Shown: positions 58,867 to 64,000 of the stretch, piece after piece | Numbering within the stretch: the first letter of the stretch is position 1 | Layout: the number at the start of each line of letters is the position of its first letter | From: Hydrangea macrophylla | Taxonomy: Eukaryota > Streptophyta > Magnoliopsida > Cornales > Hydrangeaceae | DNA: 64,000 bases | Direction: 5' to 3' | Assembly: GCA_033977485.1 (NCBI GenBank) | Contig: CM066994.1 | Coordinates: forward strand, 44,355,155 to 44,419,154 | The notes under the pieces: generated by a model | Database searches by the model: none | Told to the model about the DNA's origin: nothing | What the model saw: the letters and a program-made list of their open reading frames with translations, nothing else | Position numbers and translations under genes: made by a program

Positions 58867-60101
58867 TTTTATTTTTAATCAATTTTCAAACAACCTTATT
58901 TTTTGAAAATGCTTGGTAAAAAAAAAATTATGAATGGCTCATATGTCACACGGATGCGATGCATGTGTGTGTGTGTGCCTATTCTATATGCCAAAAATAG
59001 AAAATTCTAATCCTAACACATAAACACATAAGCACATAAAATCCTCATCCATGTTGAGTGTGCTAATTTCTCCTTTCATTGTGATCCTCTTTACCCCTTC
59101 AAGGTTTACAAATTTGGAATTTTTGACAAATATTTCCCCTAGATGATGGGATCTTTTCAAAATTCCTTAAGAAGCTTTCCTTTGAAGACAACAACATTTC
59201 TAAACAAAAGATGATTGGGTTGAAACTTTGCTTTTGAAATTTATTTGAAAATGATTTCTTTAATTGCAGAGATTTCTTGGATTATATATAAAAAGGTGAT
59301 TAGGTCCAAATTTTGCTTCGAAAAAAGCATTCCCTTAGTTGGTAAAACTTTTCAAACTCTTTCAAGAATTTTGAGTTCCAAGAATTTTAGGTTCTTCCTT
59401 CAAATATGGTTGATTTGAATTTTTAATCCAAAAGTGAACTCCAAAAATTTTGAAAGAGTGATTGAATGCCTTGGAATAAAGATACTAAAAATCTATTTGC
59501 TTCCAAAAACGTATTTAAAATTCTTTGGGTAGGAGGATCACATAATCGGATTGTTGTCATACTCTTCATGAGTTCGGATGCATACAAGGTCAATGATGCT
59601 TAGCTAACCAGATATAAGAGATGTAATCTTATAATCAAGATTCAGCATGTTCCCAAATGTCATGGGACATGAGAAGGAATTGCTAAAAGGTGATTAAGAG
59701 GTTACACATATTTCATCAAGCAAGTATCGTCATCATCTCAAGTAATCCCTTCCGGGCATACAAAACTTCCTAACATATAATCTAAATCAAGAATTAATTT
59801 CTTAATTTTGAAAGGTTCTATGAAACTATCATGCAAAGGCCGGGTTTTGGTCAAATAAGGGACCCTTGACACACACCCGATAGGATGCTTCATATACCAA
59901 AACATGGTACGAGATCAAGGGTGATCACACGGCCCCATGATGGCTTGACCGACCGGGTTGCCCCGAGCCTCCAAGGTCATGGTTCTGTGCAATCGACATG
60001 CGAGACATGCAAGTGCAATGCAACGGGCACACAAAAATTAATTAATTTGATTAAAAGGATGCTTTCAAGTCTAATCCTCGAGTGAACCCAAAATCAAAAT
60101 T
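58867..60101. other. 5' leader of the Ogre/Tat-like element
   Basis: Noncoding stretch between the primer region and gag, with a GT run near 58965. No further feature is recognised. Confidence 0.6.
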
Positions 60102-60151
60102 CTGGTCTGCGAAACCAGAGATTCTGGGTTCGATCCCCAGCAGAGTCGCCA
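60102..60151 (+). promoter_or_regulatory. Primer binding region equal to the 3' half of tRNA-Arg (50 nt)
   Basis: In plus orientation this is tRNA positions 27-76. The anticodon arm CTGGT-CTGCGAA-ACCAG is at 60102-60118 and the variable loop AGATT follows. The T arm CTGGG-TTCGATC-CCCAG is at 60124-60140. The acceptor strand CAGAGTC, discriminator G and CCA follow (60141-60151). It lies 3 bp from the LTR end, in the place and orientation of the primer binding site of this minus-strand element. Usual primer sites cover only the last ~18 nt. The body resembles plant tRNA-Arg of the ACG family, with GCG in the anticodon place. The 5' half of a tRNA is absent, so it is not a tRNA gene. Confidence 0.9.
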
Positions 60152-60154
60152 GAT

Positions 60155-63100
60155 TGTGGATATGCCGGCATTTGGGCCCACTTTTATTTTATTTTTTTTA
60201 AAACATTTTTCAAATTCCATATTCAAAAACAAATGAGTCGCCACTTAATTTTTAAAAGGAAAATTAAGAAACCATTTTAAAGCAAACCGATCTTTTGCGA
60301 AACCAAAGATAAACTGGGTCCGGGGATTATGGAATGAAAGGGGAAGGAGCCCGGCGGACTAAAACACCCCTTTTCATCCTATCTCGATAGGCCTCTACTC
60401 AACATCCTCTTTAATCAAATTAATAATCTAAGCATGCCCTCAATTAATACATATGTACATATACATTACACAAGCATGTTGGAAATGGTGTAAAATTGCT
60501 AATGACAAAATATCATTCATAAGCCACGTAATTCAAGTAGCAAGCAACATGACATGCCATAAAGGAACTAGAGAACTTACTCGGGATCCAGCCGCGAAAT
60601 GGAAACATGCAATGCATACACAAAATACAAAGCCTAAGAAAAGGTCTCTAATTTACATATATGCACATAAGGCAAAACCTAAGCTAAGGTGTCGCACATG
60701 GAATCGAAAATCAATATAAATCAAATAATATAATTAAACTAGAGAAGAGTTGAGAAATTGTACCTCAAATGCGCTACAAAATAAAGGTTAGTACACATGC
60801 CTTAGACAAGGTATAATATCAAAAATCATTAATCCTAAGTCATGTTCAATTTAGATACAACTTAGACAAGAGATAAGTCCTACTTATGAATATTAACATT
60901 TATGAATGAATGCATGAATATGAACAAGAATGAGATATGAATTTATTCATTAATTTGGATCACTTAGCCTCTGGATTTAAGCTAAATTATCATTATTCAA
61001 AACATGATTTGGGTCCCAAGACATTAGGGAACCATTTGAGTTGAAATAAATAAGATTAGACAAAAACAGTAGCAGTTTTATATGAATTACAGAGAGCAGT
61101 TTTTTGGATATGTTATGCCTCTGTGAGTCTAGTTTCTAACCCAAAAAGAAAATCGAGGTTTCAACGGTTAGATCTCCGGGAATACGAAAAATACTAGACC
61201 TCACTCAGGATTTTACGACTCTCTGTCTGAAAAACAGTGTTGCTGTGCTGAAATTCTGGGCAGATTCTTCAATATACTATGCCTTTCTTATTTATTTATT
61301 CCAAAACAGTGTTGCTGTGCTGAAATTCTGGGCAGATTGTTGTTACTTCACAAAACTCATGACCAAACCATTTTAAACATGAAACTACCTTAAAACAAAA
61401 ATTACAGCGGTAGAACATTGTGTTATTAACACTTTCCCGTTGGTTTCACTTGATTTCAACGGTTAGATTTCGAACTAAAAATCTTTGATCGAAAACAGTT
61501 TGTGAACCCACTGTTTTCATTTTGCTAGTTCAGCTTTGTTGGTTGACCTCAACTATTAAATCATAATGTTGGGCTTAAACCAAATCACTTCTTCTACCAT
61601 TTAATGGTCATTGAAGACTAAGGACATCTTTAGACTTATGGACTTTTGATGAAGTATGAAATGAATCTCACAAAATCCCAAACAAGGAACTCAAACTCAT
61701 GAATCAAAACTTGAGTTCAAATCATCACTCCTACCACTTGATGGTCATGGGAGGCTAAAGACACACATACATGTAAGTTTTGGATGAAGTATGAAGAACT
61801 TCTTAAAAAAAACCATGGAAGAGATTAGTCTAAGCCATAGAGATAGACTCAAACTAGAGTATTTCTCCTACCATTTGATGGTCATTGGAGACTAAATGAA
61901 GTTTAAATCTACTCAAATCTCATTGGAATATAGTAAGAATTCCATAAGATTCTTAATGAGGAGGTCCAAGTCATGGGTTAAGACTTGAATCTCACCAATT
62001 ATGTGTAGATTAGGACTATGATTCATTTTAATCTCCATATGGATCATAAGATCATAGGAAACTAAGGAATCAAAACTCAGAGAGGCTCCCTAAGATATGT
62101 AAAATCTCATGAGCCTTATGAGAAATAATAGAAATAAGAAATCAAAGTTTATTTGGAGATACTAGGAACACAAATTCTTCAAAATTGAATTTATCTTAAA
62201 CCCAAGGCATCAATTAGATCCAAATCAATGAAATATTACAAGACTCAATCACAAGTTCTAAGTGATGTGTGTGATGAAATGGGGTAAGAAGAGAGGTTTT
62301 GAAAATGTGTAAAGTTCCTAGAACTATGAACTTGTGATTGAATTGCCTAATTCTACCAAGTGATTGAGAGGTTACCTCTATGACCTCAAGGATTTCTTCA
62401 ATCTTTAAGAAGTTCTTCCAAAATTTCTTCAAGATCTTCTCAAAATTCTTCCAATTCTTCAAGAAATTCTTCTTTTCTTCACAATTCTCTCAATGATTCT
62501 TATCTCTCTCTCTAGATTCAAGTATATGTGTGTGTATTCATTCAAGTATATCCGAAAATGAAGATGAAAATTTTCTTATATAGACCACCAATTCAAGGTT
62601 AAATAGGTAAATTCGGGTAGAAACCCATGTGCAAAGTTTTCTTCTAGATCATGTGAGAAAAGCAGTCTGTTACAGCCAGCGGCACTCGACGGGTGCCGGC
62701 GGCATTCACTGAGTGTCGGGCGGCATTCACTGAATGCCGGGCGGCAACCCGTGAGTGCCGGCACGGCACTCAGTGAGTGCCGCCGGGTTTTCCGGGTGCC
62801 GGGGCTAACTGAATTTGCTCCTTTTTTGAATTTTCGAAAGGAAAATTAATCTAAACTTAATTTTTGTGAGTTATCTTTATATATTCATGTATATTTGTGC
62901 TAAAATGCACCCATGTGGGTGGTATGCACCCATGTGCATGGTATATTCTTCAATATACTATGTCTTTCTTATTTATTCATTATTATTATTTTTTTTCAAG
63001 AAACAATTTTTCTTTATTTAAAACTCTCTTTTTTATCATTTTTATTTTATACTTCTTAAAAAAAAAAACCTTTTTATATGTATGTTGAGCAAATTCTCAG

Positions 63101-63319
63101 ACTGATTTCTTCATGTGTTCTTCAATGTTTGGGTCTCTCCCGAATACCCAAATCCTCTCTCTTTTTATTTTTTAATTTTGCAAATTTAAACTTGAAGAAC
63201 ATCTTGAGGATTTTGAATTTCTTGGAAAATCTTCGAACGTCACGGTCATCGTCATCATCGGTCTTTGAGAGGTAACCAATCCCTGGATTTGACGTTTGGT
63301 CAAAGTTGGGGTGTCTACA
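60155..63319 (-). repeat. 5' LTR of the Ogre/Tat-like element (3165 bp)
   Basis: It matches 48788-52061 almost base for base. The main difference is at about 61230-61320. There a ~110-bp block present in the other LTR is replaced by a duplicated GTTGCTGTGCTGAAATTCTG segment and a filler reading TTCAATATACTATGCCTTTC. Confidence 0.93.
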
Positions 63320-63324
63320 ATAGG

Positions 63325-64000
63325 TCTCATTGAAAATTTTTTTTTACAAAATTTCCCTTAAGAGGCAACGTTCAGATTTTAGTGTTTCATTATATACCCT
63401 TTAAACTTGGTGGTGGAAAAATGAGTACTACATAATTAGTTTTATGCACTGTCGCAGATTCATCTAGTAAAAAAAATTGGGGCTTTATTTTCCTTTTGGG
63501 GGGATTTTGTAATGCCAATGCTTATTGAAATTTATAAGTTACATTCGAGAGTCATAAACATGAGGAAAATTCCTAAGTTTTACTTGTCTGGAAAAAAAAA
63601 TGTTGAGTTGTTAATTGGTCATGATGCTTAAATTGAATTTTCAACCGTAGAATCAAATTGGTTTTTTTATGTCAAAGTTATCCCGGACATCACCTTTCAG
63701 CATATGCTTCCAAAATAGTTTTGAAAAGTGGTACAAGGACATACACACACGTACATGTGATAAATGTAGTTAAACTAACTTAGCTTTGGTTTATGTATTA
63801 AGACGCTCCCGAAGTTCGGACTCAAACTCGTTGTTTCAACTTTTCTTTGGCAGCAATGCTTTTTCAGTAGACTAACTGGTCACTGCAGAAATTACACATG
63901 TATGAACAAAAGAACCATTTTAGTAAAATATTATGAACTGTTTTCTTATTATATCCTTTTGTGAAATATCAAGAACTATTTTCTTATTATAACTATTCGA
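63325..64000. other. Right flank of the Ogre/Tat-like insertion
   Basis: AT-rich DNA that was continuous with 48444-48787 before insertion. No gene or element is recognised. Confidence 0.5.

Larger units (their letters stand above)
48788..63319 (-). mobile_element. Complete Ogre/Tat-like LTR retrotransposon, gag only (non-autonomous)
   Basis: LTRs at 48788-52061 and 60155-63319 are nearly identical by eye. The insertion is bounded by an exact 5-bp TSD ATAGG (48783-48787, 63320-63324). Orientation is minus: the primer region lies left of the right LTR, and the polypurine tract lies right of the left LTR. The internal 8.1 kb holds a ~1.2-kb leader, gag, a scrap of pol, and a long 3' region with four tandem arrays. 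LTRs over 3 kb, a tRNA-Arg primer and the Gag zinc motif fit Ogre/Tat. Absence of protease, RT, RNase H and integrase makes it a TR-GAG-type passenger needing enzymes in trans. Near-identical LTRs indicate recent movement. Confidence 0.9.

Noticed and set aside
60102..60151. A tRNA-Arg gene
   Set aside because: Only the 3' half (positions 27-76) is present, CCA is encoded, and the place is that of a primer binding site.

Overview
This window is almost certainly nuclear DNA from a seed plant, probably a eudicot with a large repeat-rich genome. It is AT-rich and full of GA/CT, AT and CTT microsatellites. Every long coding trace belongs to a plant transposable-element family: Ty1/copia, Ty3/gypsy (chromovirus-like and Tat/Ogre-like), CACTA, hAT, MITEs, TRIMs or a SINE. 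The species cannot be named from what is visible. I see no convincing intact host gene; the only host-like trace is a decayed exon series resembling a replication protein A OB-fold protein (47.4-48.3 kb).

Layout. 1-2331: 5' part of a Ty1/copia element on the minus strand, cut by the window edge. 2.4-12.4 kb: intergenic DNA carrying small DNA transposons. These include a foldback MITE, a hAT element with an exact 8-bp target-site duplication (TSD), a ~60-bp tandem repeat, a foldback element with a second MITE nested in its right arm, a ~1-kb foldback element with a 9-bp TSD, and a TRIM-like LTR element whose 5' LTR was itself hit by a MITE. 14.3-14.75 kb: a cluster of TRIM LTRs. 14.75-22.2 kb: a decayed Tat-lineage Ty3/gypsy element with a Gag-RT deletion fusion, a second (archaeal-type) RNase H, an integrase, and an intron-containing antisense ORF. 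22.2-23.6 kb: a minus-strand gypsy LTR with its polypurine tract. 24.2-25.2 kb: a hAT element with an 8-bp TSD.

26-34.9 kb: a long-LTR Ty3/gypsy element with two extra acidic ORFs between LTR and gag, then gag, protease, RT and RNase H. At about 34.93 kb its RNase H region is joined in frame to the last part of a Ty1/copia RNase H, followed by the copia polypurine tract and 3' LTR (35221-37500), which carries a nested minus-strand gypsy LTR piece. 37.5-40.58 kb: about 17 monomers of a ~180-bp satellite. 40.58-46.9 kb: a CACTA element on the minus strand, with TNP2-type transposase truncated at the satellite edge, a nested SINE, subterminal inverted motifs and the CACTA terminus.

48788-63319: a complete, young-looking Ogre/Tat-like element on the minus strand with ~3.2-kb LTRs and a 5-bp TSD (ATAGG). 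It has gag and only a scrap of pol, so it looks non-autonomous. Its 3' untranslated region holds four unrelated minisatellite arrays and extra polypurine-tract copies. Its primer binding region matches 50 nt of tRNA-Arg, from the anticodon arm to CCA, rather than the usual ~18 nt.

The elements do not cooperate as a pathway; the window records repeated nesting. The observations most worth follow-up are the half-tRNA primer region, the four-array 3' UTR, the satellite array trapped between two transposons, the copia/gypsy RNase H junction, and the extra pre-gag ORFs.
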